Assembly (NCBI RefSeq): GCF_011388215.1
Contig: NZ_CP049989.1
Span: 1,798,001 to 1,862,000, forward strand
Direction: 5' to 3'
Source: Hydrogenophaga crocea
GTDB taxonomy: Bacteria; Pseudomonadota; Gammaproteobacteria; Burkholderiales; Burkholderiaceae_C
Length of the DNA: 64,000 nt
Within the stretch, counting starts at the first letter, position 1; each line of letters starts with the position of its first letter. A program made the translations under genes and the position numbers. The notes beneath the pieces were generated by a model. The model saw nothing but the letters and a program-made list of their open reading frames with translations, made no database searches and was not told the origin of the DNA. Positions 21,557-29,878 of the stretch are shown here, in pieces.

Positions 21557-22229
21557 GGTCGTTCTCGGTGGGGGATTCGGAAGGGGCGGCGGCTTCGGAC
21601 GCCGCGTCGGGCACCCCGTCGGGCGTGGCATCGGGCGCGAGCGGCTCGTCGGCGTCATCGGGCAGAGGCGCCGCGAGGTTGCCGAAGTCGAGCGAACCGA
21701 GCGCCGACTCCTGCACCTCGCTGGCCTCGAGCGGCGGCAGCTGGTCGAGCGAGGCCAGGCCGAGGTCGTCGAGGAATTGCCTGGTGGTGGCAAAGAGCGC
21801 GGGCCGGCCCACGGTTTCGCGGTGGCCGATGACCTCGATCCAGCCGCGGTCTTCGAGCTGCTTGAGGATCATCGAGTTGATCGTGACGCCGCGGATGTCT
21901 TCCATGTCGCCGCGCGTGACGGGCTGTCGGTAGGCGATGATGGCCAGCGTCTCCATCGCCGCGCGCGAGTAGCGGGGCGGCTTCTCGGGGTGCAGCCGGT
22001 CGAGGTAATGGCGCATCTCGGGGCGGCTCTGGAAGCGCCAGCCCGTGGCCACCTGCACCAGTTCCACGCCTCGGCCGCTCCATTCGAGCTGCAGGTTGGT
22101 CAGCAGGGACTTGAGCGTGTCGGCCGAGAGCTCGCCGTCGAACAGCACCGACAGTTCGCGCAGCGTCATGGGCTGCGTCGCGCAGATCAGTGCCGTCTCG
22201 AGGACGCGCTGGGCATCCGTGGTGTTCAT
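21522..22229 (-). CDS. scpB: Segregation and condensation protein B
   Basis: Winged-helix kleisin partner of the SMC-ScpAB condensin. It has 235 residues from ATG 22229 ([20 protein letters not shown]). Two winged-helix domains are followed by an acidic Pro/Ala tail ending in [12 protein letters not shown]. The [20 protein letters not shown] segment at about 106-125 is the family signature. scpA is not adjacent here. The overlap with rluB matches the common scpB-rluB pairing; downstream is the ndk promoter region. Confidence 0.93.
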   Translation of the reverse strand: MNTTDAQRVLETALICATQPMTLRELSVLFDGELSADTLKSLLTNLQLEWSGRGVELVQVATGWRFQSRPEMRHYLDRLHPEKPPRYSRAAMETLAIIAYRQPVTRGDMEDIRGVTINSMILKQLEDRGWIEVIGHRETVGRPALFATTRQFLDDLGLASLDQLPPLEASEVQESALGSLDFGNLAAPLPDDADEPLAPDATPDGVPDAASEAAAPSESPTENDHDPAGSPQTPA

Positions 22230-22331
22230 CGTTCGGTCGCGCGGGCCGCGCGCATGGGCTGGGAGGGTGGGCGCCGTGGCCCGCGGGGCTGGCGGCAGGC
22301 GGGCCCGCGAGGGGCGCCGCCGGGGCAACGG

Positions 22332-23342
22332 TCAGGCGATCGGGCCACTGCCGGCAGGCGGCGGATTGTACCGGAGCCCCCCTTGCGCAAGGGCCTCGCG
22401 CAGGTCGGCGGGCGGGTCGCGCCAGAAGCGCAGCCCGGCGCCGGTGATGGGGTGCTGCAGGCCCAGGAAGGCCGCGTGCAGGCCCTGGCGCTCGAGGCCC
22501 CAGGCCGGGCGGCCGCCGTACACCGCGTCGCCCACCAGGGGCTGCCCGAGCGAGGCCAGGTGCACCCGGATCTGGTGGGTGCGGCCGGTGTGCAGCTTGC
22601 AGGCCACGAGCGTGGCCTGGGCATTGCCGTCCAGGCGGTGCAGGTCGGTGCGCGCGGGTTTGCCCGCGCCCTCGCCCACCAGCGCCATGCGCAGGCGGTT
22701 GTGCGGGTCGCGGCCGATGAAGCCTTCGAGCGTGCGCGAATCGGGGCCGCGCCAGGCGCCGTGCGCCAGCGCGAGGTACTGGCGGTTCACCTCGCGCGCC
22801 GCGATCGCGCGCACCAGCGCGTCCATGGCCGGGCGCGACTTGGCCACCAGCATCAGGCCCGAGGTGTCCTTGTCGAGCCGGTGCACGATGCCGGCGCGCG
22901 GCAGCGTGGCCGCGGCCTCGTGGTGCGCGAGCAGGCCATTGAGCAGCGTGCCCGACCAGTGGCCGGCGGCCGGGTGCACCACCAGGCCCGCGGGCTTGTC
23001 GATCACCATCAGGTGCTCGTCCTCGAAGCACACGGCCAGCGCCATGGGTTGGGCCACGAAGGCCCGGGCCTGCGCCGTGGGGCGCAGTGTGACCTCGATG
23101 GCATCGCCCACCGCCACCTTGGCCGAGGCCTTGGTGCAGGCCTGGCCGCGCCAGCGCACGCCGCCCTCGGCCAGCACCTGCTGCAGGTAGGAGCGCGAGA
23201 ACTCGGGCACCAGTTGCGCGAGCGCACGGTCGATGCGCCAACCGTGCAGCCCGGCCGGCACCGCGCAGTGGCGCGACTCGGCCTGGTCCTCGAGCGCGTC
23301 GGCCGCCTCGACCCCCACCGATATACTGTCCGTCTCCGCCAA
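22332..23342 (-). CDS. rluD: 23S rRNA pseudouridine synthase D
   Basis: RluA-family pseudouridine synthase for helix 69 of 23S rRNA. About 336 residues if the TTG at 23342 (preceded by AGGA) is used; GTG at 23318 is an alternative start, and no ATG is suitable. An S4 domain (GWRIDRALAQLVPEFSRSYL) precedes the catalytic domain with Asp157 in HRLDKDTSGL. The gene is divergent from bamD, and its 5' codons carry the bamD -10 element. Pairing of rluD with bamD in opposite orientation is conserved in gamma- and betaproteobacteria. The exact start is uncertain. Confidence 0.9.
   Translation of the reverse strand: MAETDSISVGVEAADALEDQAESRHCAVPAGLHGWRIDRALAQLVPEFSRSYLQQVLAEGGVRWRGQACTKASAKVAVGDAIEVTLRPTAQARAFVAQPMALAVCFEDEHLMVIDKPAGLVVHPAAGHWSGTLLNGLLAHHEAAATLPRAGIVHRLDKDTSGLMLVAKSRPAMDALVRAIAAREVNRQYLALAHGAWRGPDSRTLEGFIGRDPHNRLRMALVGEGAGKPARTDLHRLDGNAQATLVACKLHTGRTHQIRVHLASLGQPLVGDAVYGGRPAWGLERQGLHAAFLGLQHPITGAGLRFWRDPPADLREALAQGGLRYNPPPAGSGPIA
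23322..23327 (+). promoter_or_regulatory. Candidate -10 element for bamD inside the rluD 5' end
   Basis: TATACT lies 34 bases before the bamD ATG, predicting a start near 23334 and a leader of about 28 bases. No good -35 is seen at the expected site. The element falls inside the first rluD codons for either candidate rluD start (23342 or 23318 region), so the two divergent genes share sequence. Confidence 0.45.
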
Positions 23343-23361
23343 CGTGTCCTGTTCCAGAGGT

Positions 23362-24177
23362 ATGCCCTTGAAGTTGCGCCGTCGATTATCGGCCCCGGCC
23401 CTGGCCGCTCTTGCGCTGGCCGCGCTCCTGCAAGGCTGCGGCAGCACCAAGCCGGTCGACGAGACCGCCGGCTGGAGCCCCAACCGCCTCTACAGCGAAG
23501 CGATCGACGAGCGCAATGCCGGCAATTTCGAGCGCGCCGTGACGCTCTTCGAGCGCCTCGAAGGCCGCGCCGCCGGCACGCCGCTGGCCCAGCAGGCCCA
23601 GCTCGACAAAGCCTACACCCACTACAAGGGCGACGAACCCGCGAAGGCGCAGGCCGCGATCGACCGCTTCATGCGCCTGCACCCGGCCAGCCCGGCGCTC
23701 GACTACGCGCTCTACCTCAAGGGCCTGGTCAACTTCAACGACAACCTCGGCCTGTTCGGCTCGCTCGCGCGCCAGGACCTGTCCGAGCGCGACCAGAAAG
23801 CCGCCAAGGAGTCGTTCGATGCCTTCCGCGAACTGGTGACGCGCTTCCCCGACTCGCGCTACGCGCCCGATGCGCGTGCGCGCATGACCTACGTGGTGAA
23901 CTCGCTCGCGCAGTACGAGGTGCACGTGGCGCGCTACTACTACAGCCGCGGCGCCTACCTCGCGGCCATCAACCGCTCGCAGGCCGCCCTCACCGACTAC
24001 GTGGACGCACCGGCCCTTGAAGAAGCGCTGTTCATCATGGTGCAGTCGTACGACGCCCTGGGCATGACCCAGCTGCGCGACGACACCGCGCGCGTCATGC
24101 GTGCGAGCTACCCGAACAGCGAGTACCTCGCCAAGGGTTTCAAGCGCCGCGATGGCGCGTGGTGGAAGCTCTGGTGA
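23362..24177 (+). CDS. bamD: Outer-membrane assembly lipoprotein BamD
   Basis: Essential TPR lipoprotein of the BAM complex. It has 271 residues from ATG 23362, preceded by AGAGG. The signal peptide ends ALLQGC with lipidated Cys26; five TPR-like helical repeats follow, including LYSEAIDERNAGNFERAVTL and the conserved FPDSRYAPDARARM segment. Near the C-terminus, YPNSEYLAKG is typical of the family. Its 3' end overlaps the convergent helicase gene by 38 bases, leaving no room for a terminator between them. Confidence 0.96.
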   Translation: MPLKLRRRLSAPALAALALAALLQGCGSTKPVDETAGWSPNRLYSEAIDERNAGNFERAVTLFERLEGRAAGTPLAQQAQLDKAYTHYKGDEPAKAQAAIDRFMRLHPASPALDYALYLKGLVNFNDNLGLFGSLARQDLSERDQKAAKESFDAFRELVTRFPDSRYAPDARARMTYVVNSLAQYEVHVARYYYSRGAYLAAINRSQAALTDYVDAPALEEALFIMVQSYDALGMTQLRDDTARVMRASYPNSEYLAKGFKRRDGAWWKLW

Positions 24178-26200
24178 GCGCGAGCGCATCGAGCCAGTCC
24201 GCCACCTCCTCCTCGTTCTCCAGCCAGCGCCAGTCCGCCAGCGCCGCCGACAGGCGCAGCGCGTAGGTGCGCGTGCGCAGGCGCACGTCACCCACCACGA
24301 ACAGGCCACGGTCCTCGGGTGAGCGGATGAGCCGGCCCGCGGCCTGGCGCAAGGCCATCGCGGCATCGGCGAGCTGAACCGCCTCGAAGGCATCGGCACC
24401 CGCCTCGCGCGCGCGCGCCAGCCGCCGCTGCACCCAGGGGTCGTCGGGCGGGGCGAAGGGCAGCTTGTCCACCACCACGAGCCTGAGGCCGTTGCCGGGC
24501 ACGTCCACGCCGCGCCAGAACGCCCCGCTGCCCACGACCACGGTGGGCGCACGCGGGTCGTCCTGACGCAGCGCCTCCCAGGCCGCGCGGCCGCCCTCAC
24601 CCACGGCCCGCAGCACGCGCCAGTGCGGCGGCAGCTCGGCCGCCAGGGCCTGCGCGATGCGCTCGGCCGCGCGCCGCGTGGTGCACAGCACCAGCGCTTG
24701 CCCACCCAGGCGCTGGGCCCAGCGCGCCACCTGCCGCGCCAGCGACTCCACGTGCGCAGGGTCGGCCGGCTCGGGCAGGTCGGGGGGCACGTGCCAGGCG
24801 GCGCCCACCAACGGCCCTTCGGGCGCCACGTGCAGCGCCCGCAGGCCGGTCAGCGAGTGCAGACCCAGTGCGTCGCGGTGCCAGCGCAGGCCGGGTTCGT
24901 CGCCCAGCGTGGCCGAGGTGTGGACCACGGCGCGCACGCCCGCGCTCGCGCCGGTGGCGAGCTCGCGGGCCTGGGCCTCGTCGGCCTCGGGCCCGGGCAG
25001 CACCAGGGTCCAGTGCTGCGCGTCCTGCCAATCGAGCCAGGCGCCGGGGCCGGTCTCGCCGCCCGCGGGGGCGAGCAGGCCCTGCAGCACCTGGGCGATC
25101 GCCACCGCGCGCTCGCTCAGCGCACCGAGGCGGGCGTCGCTGCCCTGCGCCGCCTGCAGGGCGCGGTGGGCCTGCTGCAGCGCCAGGCCGAGCTCACGCG
25201 CGGCCCCGCCCCCCGCAGCGCCCTCGACCGACAGCGGCCAGGCCTGCAGGCCTTCGCGCGGCGCGGCCGCCTGCAGCGCGCGCGACAGGCTGCGCCACGC
25301 GCGATCGCCCTGCAAGGCCAGCCCGGCCCAGGGCGCGCTGCCGCGCGCCGGCCCCTGCGCGAGTTCGGCGAGGTCGGACCAGAAACGCGACACGGCCCAG
25401 GCCTCGGCGCGCTGCGTGTGCCAGTGGCGTGCGAGCTCGTGCAACGCATGCGCCTCGTCGAACACCAGCACCGGATGGCGGGGCACGCCCGCGCTGCGAC
25501 CCTGGCGGCGCGCCCGCAACTCACTCAGCCACACGTGGTGGTTGATCACCACCACATCGGCCTCGGCCGCGCGCCGGCGCGCCCGCTCGACGTGGCAGTC
25601 GGCCCAGCGCGGGCAGGCCTGGCGCAGGCAGTTCTCGCTCGTGGACACCAGGACCGGGCGCAAGGACGCGTCGACCGCCGCCCCCGGCCATTCGTCGAGG
25701 TCGCCCTCGGCCGATGCGCCGGCCCAGGCCAGCAGTTCGCGCAGCCGCGCGTGGCGCTCCCACTCGCCCGGCCGGGGGCCGCGCTGCACCGCATCGCCCA
25801 GGCGCTGCAGGCAGGCGTAGCGGCCGCGCCCCTTCAGCACCGCCACCCGCACCGGCCGCGCAAGCGCCTGCGCCAGCCGCGGCAGGTCGCGCGTGGCGAG
25901 CTGGTGCTGCAGCACGTGGGTGCTGGTGGCCACCACCGCACGCCCGCCCCACAGCAACAGCGGCAGCAGGTAGGCCAGGGTCTTGCCGGAGCCGGTGGGC
26001 AGTTGCGCGAGCAGCGTGCCGCCCTGTTCGAGCACCGCGGCCACCGCCTCGGCCATGCGTGCCTGCGGCGCCTGCACGCGCCAGTGCGGCCACGCGGCGG
26101 ACAGCGGGCCATCGGCACACAGGGCGGCGCGCAGGCGCTCGTGCAGCGGGAGCAGGTCGGTGGTTTCGGGCACAGGTGGGGCGAGATTAAGGGATACCAT
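24140..26200 (-). CDS. DinG/YoaA-family ATP-dependent DNA helicase with Fe-S cluster
   Basis: XPD-like superfamily 2 helicase of 686 residues. Walker A is LPTGSGKT at 67-74, DEAH at 248-251, and motif VI has RQAAGRLIRS near the C-terminus. Four cysteines between motifs Ia and II (Cys130, Cys191, Cys196, Cys202) match the 4Fe-4S ligand pattern. The family unwinds structured DNA and R-loops and counters replication damage. DinG and YoaA cannot be separated by eye; no exonuclease domain is fused. The start ATG at 26200 leaves 63 bases to the divergent PP2C gene. The 3' end overlaps bamD in convergent orientation. Confidence 0.88.
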   Translation of the reverse strand: MVSLNLAPPVPETTDLLPLHERLRAALCADGPLSAAWPHWRVQAPQARMAEAVAAVLEQGGTLLAQLPTGSGKTLAYLLPLLLWGGRAVVATSTHVLQHQLATRDLPRLAQALARPVRVAVLKGRGRYACLQRLGDAVQRGPRPGEWERHARLRELLAWAGASAEGDLDEWPGAAVDASLRPVLVSTSENCLRQACPRWADCHVERARRRAAEADVVVINHHVWLSELRARRQGRSAGVPRHPVLVFDEAHALHELARHWHTQRAEAWAVSRFWSDLAELAQGPARGSAPWAGLALQGDRAWRSLSRALQAAAPREGLQAWPLSVEGAAGGGAARELGLALQQAHRALQAAQGSDARLGALSERAVAIAQVLQGLLAPAGGETGPGAWLDWQDAQHWTLVLPGPEADEAQARELATGASAGVRAVVHTSATLGDEPGLRWHRDALGLHSLTGLRALHVAPEGPLVGAAWHVPPDLPEPADPAHVESLARQVARWAQRLGGQALVLCTTRRAAERIAQALAAELPPHWRVLRAVGEGGRAAWEALRQDDPRAPTVVVGSGAFWRGVDVPGNGLRLVVVDKLPFAPPDDPWVQRRLARAREAGADAFEAVQLADAAMALRQAAGRLIRSPEDRGLFVVGDVRLRTRTYALRLSAALADWRWLENEEEVADWLDALALTRASTTRHRGA

Positions 26201-26263
26201 TGCGGGCGCCCTGCGGGCCCGCTGCGGGCGCCGTCCGCCAGCCCCCTACACGCACGCCATCCC

Positions 26264-27022
26264 ATGAGCAAAGGCTATCGCATCCAGGCTTCGACCGGCC
26301 TCCACAAGGGCGACCGCGACTACCAGCAGGACCAGGTCAACCTGATGCAGCACGCGCGCATTCCGAACTGCCTGCTCGCGGTGCTGGCCGACGGCATGGG
26401 CGGGCGCAGCGGCGGGCGCAAGGCCTCCGACCAGGTGATGCTCACGGCCAAGCAGCTGTTCGACCGCTTCGACCCCGAGACCGACGACCCGCGCGCGCTG
26501 CTCAAGCAGATCGTCAACGAGTCGCACATGGTGATCAAGCTCACTGCGGTGTCGGCCGAGCAGGAGCCGCACAGCACCATCGCCGCCTTCATGCTGCTGC
26601 CCAGCGGCGAGAGCCACTGGATACACGCGGGCGACTCGCGCGTGTACCACTTCCGCCAGGGCCGGCTGCTGCACCGCACCTACGACCATTCCTACGTGCA
26701 GACGCTGGTGAACCAGGGCGAGATCACCGAGCAGGAAGCGCTCGACCACCCGCACGCCAACATCCTCATGGGCTGCCTGGGCACCGAGAACGACCCGCCG
26801 CTGGACCTGCACATGGTCAACAAGCTCAACGCGGGCGACGCGCTCATGGCCTGCAGCGACGGCATCTGGCACTACTTCTCGCCCGAGGAACTGGCCAGCA
26901 CCATTGCCATGCTCACGCCGCGCGAGGCCTGCGAGTTCCTGATCCAGAAGGCGCGCACGCGCGCGCGCGGGACGGGCGACAACATGTCGCTCGTGATCGT
27001 GAAGCTCGATCCGTTGATCTGA
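26264..27022 (+). CDS. PP2C-type serine/threonine phosphatase
   Basis: Metal-dependent protein phosphatase of 252 residues. The PP2C motifs are in place: GDRDYQQDQ at 16-24, LADGMGGRSGG at 41-51 with metal ligand Asp43, HAGDSRVYHF in the middle, CSDGIWHYF around 204-212 and GTGDNMS at 236-242 with Asp239. There is no signal peptide, membrane segment or fused kinase or FHA domain. Usually such enzymes pair with a Hanks-type kinase, but none is in this window; a type VI secretion or stress context elsewhere is possible. The start is ATG 26264. It ends just before the large inverted repeat. Confidence 0.9.
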   Translation: MSKGYRIQASTGLHKGDRDYQQDQVNLMQHARIPNCLLAVLADGMGGRSGGRKASDQVMLTAKQLFDRFDPETDDPRALLKQIVNESHMVIKLTAVSAEQEPHSTIAAFMLLPSGESHWIHAGDSRVYHFRQGRLLHRTYDHSYVQTLVNQGEITEQEALDHPHANILMGCLGTENDPPLDLHMVNKLNAGDALMACSDGIWHYFSPEELASTIAMLTPREACEFLIQKARTRARGTGDNMSLVIVKLDPLI

Positions 27023-27060
27023 GCCGCTTCGCGCTTCGCTCGTTGCACCTCGTGCACGCG

Positions 27061-27306
27061 GGCGGCCGATGGGTACTCCGCTCCGCGGCTGTCCCCCGGG
27101 CCGGCTGCGCCGGCCCTCCTCCTTTATGCCGCTGCGCGGAGCACCCATCACCCGCCCGGTGAAGCGACGGTCCAGCACGCGTCCGACGAGCACCAACGAG
27201 GTCGGTGGTGATCGGTGTGCGGCGCAGCGACATAAAGGAGGAGGGTCGGGCCGCGAGGCCCGATCCGTGGGACAGTCGCGGAGCCGGATACCGGTCGCCG
27301 CCGACC
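27061..27306. repeat. Paired inverted repeat, about 95-base arms, between convergent genes
   Basis: The only gene-free stretch over 300 bases (27023-27340). The left arm (about 27061-27152) and the reverse complement of the right arm (about 27203-27306) align over nearly their full length, sharing GGCTCCGCG/GCTCCGCGG-type blocks, an internal hairpin in each arm (GGCCGGC-TGC-GCCGGCC on the left, TCGGGCC-GCGA-GGCCCGA on the right) and an identical core CCTCCTCCTTTATG followed by CGCTGCGC. The spacer is about 50 bases. There are no target-site duplications or transposase. It looks like two inverted copies of a dispersed palindromic element and may act as a bidirectional terminator for the PP2C and zapE genes. 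Open frames through it are repetitive Arg/Pro-rich shadows. Confidence 0.75.
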
Positions 27307-27340
27307 GCCGCAGCCGGAGACAACCAAGCCCCGGAAAGGC

Positions 27341-28438
27341 TCAGGTGAGCGCCGTGTCCACCACCCGGTGCGGCAGCGCCAGGTATTCCTGCGACTGCAT
27401 CTCCGTCAGCCGGGACACCGTGCGCGGGAACTCGTGCGAGAGCGGCCCTTCGAGGTAGAGCTGCTCGGGCGCCACGGCCGCCGACAGCACGAGCTTGCAG
27501 CCGCGGTCGTAGAGCACGTCGACCAGCCAGGTGAAGCGCCGCGCTTCCGACGCCATGCGCACCGACATCTGCGGCACGTTGGACAGCAGCACGGTGTGGA
27601 ACTGGCTCGCGATCTCGAGGTAGTCGTTCTGCGAGCGCGGGCCGCCGCAGAGGGTGCGGAAGTCGAACCAGATCACGCCACCGGCGCGGCGCACGGCGCG
27701 GATCTGGCGCGACTCGATGCCCATCACCGGGCTCTCGTCGCCGGCCTCGGCGAGCTGGTTGAAGGTGGCCTCCATCGCGGCGTCGGCCTCGGCGCCCAGC
27801 GGCGTGTGGTACAGCGCGATGTGGGTCAGCGTGCGCTGGCGGTAGTCGGTGCCGTTGTCCACGTTGACCACCTCGAGGTGCTGCTTGAGCAGCTCGATCG
27901 CGGGCAGGATGCGGTCGCGGTGCAGGCCGTCGGGGTAGAGCTGGTCGGGGTGGAAGTTCGAGGTGGTGACGAAGCCCACGCCGTTGCGGAACAGCGCGTC
28001 GAGCAGGCGGTGCAGGATCATCGCGTCCGTCACGTCGGCCACGTGGAACTCGTCGAAGCAGATCAGCTTGTAGCGCTTGGCGATGCGTTCGCCGAGCACG
28101 TCGAGCGGGTTCTGCGTGCCCTGCAGGTCGCGCAGCTCGCGGTGCACCTCGCGCATGAATTCGTGGAAGTGCAGCCGCGTCTTGCGCTTGAGCGGCACCG
28201 CCTGGAAGAAGCATTCCATGAGGAAGCTCTTGCCGCGCCCCACCCCGCCGAACATGTACACGCCGCGCGGGATGTCGGGCCGGTTGATGAGCTTCTTGAG
28301 CGCGTTGGAGCGCTTGCTCTTGTAGTGCGCCCACTCGTTGGCGCACCGCTCCAGCGCGTCCACGGCACGCAGCTGGGCGGGGTCGGAACGGTAGCCGCGC
28401 TCCTTGAGCACGGCCTCGTAGGCGCTGCGGACGCTCAA
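27341..28438 (-). CDS. zapE: Cell-division ATPase ZapE (AFG1 family)
   Basis: AAA-type P-loop ATPase that associates with the division ring in E. coli; AFG1 homologues act in membrane protein turnover. It has 365 residues. Walker A is GGVGRGKS at 64-71 and Walker B LICFDEFHV at 125-133, with an arginine-finger region downstream. The start is a TTG at 28438, two bases after the odhL stop, giving MSVRSAYEAVLKERG; the open frame continuing upstream over odhL is a shadow. Position makes it the last gene of the 2-oxoglutarate dehydrogenase operon, an arrangement I associate with Burkholderiales. The inverted repeat follows its stop. Confidence 0.92.
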   Translation of the reverse strand: MSVRSAYEAVLKERGYRSDPAQLRAVDALERCANEWAHYKSKRSNALKKLINRPDIPRGVYMFGGVGRGKSFLMECFFQAVPLKRKTRLHFHEFMREVHRELRDLQGTQNPLDVLGERIAKRYKLICFDEFHVADVTDAMILHRLLDALFRNGVGFVTTSNFHPDQLYPDGLHRDRILPAIELLKQHLEVVNVDNGTDYRQRTLTHIALYHTPLGAEADAAMEATFNQLAEAGDESPVMGIESRQIRAVRRAGGVIWFDFRTLCGGPRSQNDYLEIASQFHTVLLSNVPQMSVRMASEARRFTWLVDVLYDRGCKLVLSAAVAPEQLYLEGPLSHEFPRTVSRLTEMQSQEYLALPHRVVDTALT

Positions 28439-28440
28439 GA

Positions 28441-29868
28441 TCAGAAGTTGAGCGTGCGCTTGTCCACGGCCAGCGCGGCTTCCTTGGTCGCTTCCGACAA
28501 GGAGGGGTGCGCGTGGCAGATGCGGGCGATGTCTTCGGCGCTGGCCTTGAACTCCATCGCGACCACGGCCTCGGCGATCAGCTCGCTGGCCATGGGGCCC
28601 ACGATGTGCACGCCCAGGATCTCGTCGGTGGTGGCGTCGGCCAGGAACTTGACCATGCCCGTGGTGTCGCCGAGCGCGCGCGCGCGGCCGTTGGCGAGGA
28701 AGGGGAAGCTGCCGGCCTTGTAGGCCGCGCCACGCGCCTTGAGCTGCTGCTCGGTCTCGCCGACCCACGCGATCTCGGGGCTGGTGTAGATCACCCAGGG
28801 AATGGTGTTGAAGTTCACATGGCCGTGCTGGCCCGCGATGCGCTCGGCCACCGCCACGCCCTCTTCTTCGGCCTTGTGCGCGAGCATGGGGCCACGCACC
28901 ACGTCGCCCACGGCCCAGACGCCGGGCAGGTTGGTCTTGCACTCGCCGTCGACCACGATGGCGCCACGCTCGTCGAGCTGCAGGCCCACGCCTTCGGCGT
29001 TGAGGCCGGTGGTGTTGGGCACGCGGCCGATCGAGACGATGAGCTTGTCGACTTCCAGCGTCAGGGCCTCGCCCTTGGCGTTGGTGTAGGCAATGCTCAC
29101 GCCCTTCTTGGCGTTCTTGATCTCGCCGACCTTCACGCCGAGCTCGATCTTCAGGCCCTGCTTGTCGAAGGCCTTCTTGGCTTCCTTGGCGATCTGCTCG
29201 TCGACCGCGCCCAGGAAGGTGGGCAGGCCTTCGAGGATGGTCACCTCGGCGCCCAGGCGGCGCCAGACCGAGCCCATTTCCAGGCCGATCACGCCCGAGC
29301 CGATGAGGCCGAGCTTCTTGGGCACCGCGCCCAGGCGCAGCGCGCCGTCGTTCGAGAGGATGTTCTCCTCGTCGAAGGCCACGCCGGGCAGCGCGCGCGC
29401 ATTGGAGCCCGTGGCCACGATGACCTGCTTCCCAGTCAGCGTGTCGTCCTTGGCACCCTTGACGGCGATCTCGTAGCCGCCGTCCACGGCCTTCACGAAC
29501 GAGCCGCGGCCGTGGAAGAAGGTGACCTTGTTCTTCTTGAACAGGTACAGGATGCCGTCGTTGTTCTGCTTCACCACGGCGTCCTTGCGGCCGATCATCT
29601 TGGCGATGTCGATCTTGACGTCCTTGGCGGTGATGCCGTGGTCGGCGAAGTGGTGGTTGGCGTGCTCGAAGTGCTCGCTCGACTGCAGCAGCGCCTTCGA
29701 GGGGATGCAGCCCACGTTGGTGCAGGTGCCGCCCGGGGCCGGGCCCCCGGCGGCGTTCTTCCACTCGTCGATGCAGGCGACCTTGAAGCCCAGTTGCGCA
29801 GCGCGGATGGCCGCGATGTAGCCACCGGGGCCGCCCCCGATGACGATGACGTCGAATTGCTGGCTCAT
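28441..29868 (-). CDS. odhL: Dihydrolipoyl dehydrogenase (E3) of 2-oxoglutarate dehydrogenase
   Basis: FAD disulfide oxidoreductase that reoxidises lipoamide on OdhB. It has 475 residues. The FAD fold [10 protein letters not shown] is at 11-20; the redox pair Cys49/Cys54 sits in [13 protein letters not shown]. The segment before it, [12 protein letters not shown], is an insertion absent from the lipoyl-fused E3 at 41286-43112 and marks a different E3 subfamily. The catalytic His454/Glu459 pair lies in HAHPSLSE near the C-terminus. There is no lipoyl domain. It is ten bases downstream of odhB, and zapE follows after two bases. Confidence 0.96.
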   Translation of the reverse strand: MSQQFDVIVIGGGPGGYIAAIRAAQLGFKVACIDEWKNAAGGPAPGGTCTNVGCIPSKALLQSSEHFEHANHHFADHGITAKDVKIDIAKMIGRKDAVVKQNNDGILYLFKKNKVTFFHGRGSFVKAVDGGYEIAVKGAKDDTLTGKQVIVATGSNARALPGVAFDEENILSNDGALRLGAVPKKLGLIGSGVIGLEMGSVWRRLGAEVTILEGLPTFLGAVDEQIAKEAKKAFDKQGLKIELGVKVGEIKNAKKGVSIAYTNAKGEALTLEVDKLIVSIGRVPNTTGLNAEGVGLQLDERGAIVVDGECKTNLPGVWAVGDVVRGPMLAHKAEEEGVAVAERIAGQHGHVNFNTIPWVIYTSPEIAWVGETEQQLKARGAAYKAGSFPFLANGRARALGDTTGMVKFLADATTDEILGVHIVGPMASELIAEAVVAMEFKASAEDIARICHAHPSLSEATKEAALAVDKRTLNF

Positions 29869-29878
29869 CGTCGGGTCC

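Noticed and set aside
27061..27306. Insertion sequence or origin of replication
   Set aside because: No transposase, target duplication, DnaA boxes or AT-rich unwinding region; the two arms look like dispersed palindromic repeats.
27341..29764. One 807-codon frame joining zapE to sequence upstream, read as a fusion
   Set aside because: The upstream half is an out-of-frame reading of odhL, with Arg/Gly-rich nonsense. The TTG at 28438 after the odhL stop gives a normal-length ZapE.
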